A DNA stretch of 64,000 nt, taken from Linum tenue. Its lineage: Eukaryota; Streptophyta; Magnoliopsida; Malpighiales; Linaceae. Positions within the stretch are counted from its first letter, which is position 1; each line of letters begins with the position of its first letter. The stretch lies in the NCBI GenBank assembly GCA_946122785.1, contig CAMGYJ010000006.1:34120066-34184065 (forward strand), read 5' to 3'. This document shows positions 63,647 through 64,000 of this stretch, one piece after another. Position numbers and translations under genes: made by a program. The notes under the pieces are model-generated. The model was not told where the DNA came from and did not search any database. It saw only the letters and a list, made by a program, of their open reading frames with translations.

Positions 63647-64000
63647 TGATGGATGAGAGAAATGGAATTGTTTGATTCATGATCATATTAATTCACATAG
63701 ACGTAGAAAGGGCCTGCACTTTTACCCCCAGATGATTATGGGTTTGGGTAGATCTAGCTCGCATTTGCGCGTATTATGGTTGCATGAGCACCATAGATGA
63801 TGATTTGCTCGAGCGGGGGTAAGTGTATGGTGACCTTGGTGCCATTAATAATTAACCGGAATTTTCATATCATGCATTGATGATGTGTTCGTGAAATTAT
63901 GTGATTATCTTATTTGGATAAATTGATTTGGTGATGATGAGTTGGTGGATTTGATAATTTGATCGGTAATTTATATATGATGATTTAAGATGCATCTAGA

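Larger units (their letters stand above)
60255..64000 (+). repeat. Chromovirus-like LTR running off the window
   Basis: It starts TGTAACATCCC followed by a run of 15 A, the same TGTAAC-type start as element G. 62000-62380 resembles 33280-33700 in the LTR of G. Interrupted by the Mutator-like element at 60329-61346. From 61860 to 64000 it is non-coding, with GATG-rich tandem repeats at 63390-63650. The 3' end and interior lie outside the window. Confidence 0.7.

Overview
The window is a block of nested transposable elements from a flowering-plant nuclear genome, most likely repeat-rich (pericentromeric or intergenic) heterochromatin. No intact host protein gene was found. The plant assignment rests on Athila-type Ty3/gypsy elements with tRNA-Asp primer sites, a Tat/Retand-type gypsy element carrying a second (archaeal-type) RNase H and an antisense gene, a plant L1 LINE with DUF4283/CCHC and zf-RVT modules, plant MITE classes, and a plant-type U6 snRNA sequence. 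The species cannot be told from the sequence.

Layout. 1-9140: a decayed plus-strand Athila-like element (LTR piece, inverted gag/protease scrap, pol remnant, post-pol spacer), split at 2962-6794 by a deleted minus-strand gypsy element. 9141-23785: a minus-strand Athila-like element (3' LTR 9141-10310, 3' non-coding region, ATHILA ORF1-like pseudogene 22395-23480), itself split by a complete 10.1-kb plus-strand element A (11965-22100, TSD GTAAA). 23790-38800: an L1 LINE in pieces, interrupted by an internally deleted Athila-like element (25115-29430) and by a solo-LTR-like insertion H (29673-36346). H contains a chromovirus-type element G (30147-34633, TSD GTGAC), and the 3' LTR of G contains a hAT-like MITE (32423-33171). 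38804-39456: a truncated Mutator-like MITE. 39643-50628: a hAT-like MITE split by a young Tat/Retand element K (39932-50413, TSD GAAAA). 51258-52942: a lone minus-strand LTR of family B. 52948-56616: tandemly duplicated and truncated Athila-like LTRs plus a gag scrap. 56630-60254: a minus-strand, apparently non-autonomous Athila-like element M, whose LTR holds a hAT MITE. 60255-64000: the start of a chromovirus-type LTR, running off the window, with a 1-kb Mutator-like element (60329-61346, TSD CCGAGATTC).

The genes serve the elements: gag forms the particle, and protease, reverse transcriptase, RNase H and integrase copy and insert the element. The Athila-like elements add an ATHILA ORF1-type gene downstream of pol, apparently with its own TATA box. 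Element K instead carries a four-exon gene on the opposite strand, convergent with pol. K is the only near-intact element: its LTRs differ at 2 of 507 positions. Even so, it has YVDE in place of YVDD in reverse transcriptase and a frameshift near the end of integrase, so this copy is probably not autonomous.

The most unusual object is the 5' end of element G. Its LTR starts normally for 55 nt, then switches at an 11-nt microhomology into a full-length antisense U6 snRNA copy, as if reverse transcription jumped templates. Also notable are family-specific palindromes of the CACGG/CCGTG type that recur in the LTRs and upstream of the internal TATA boxes of several unrelated element families.
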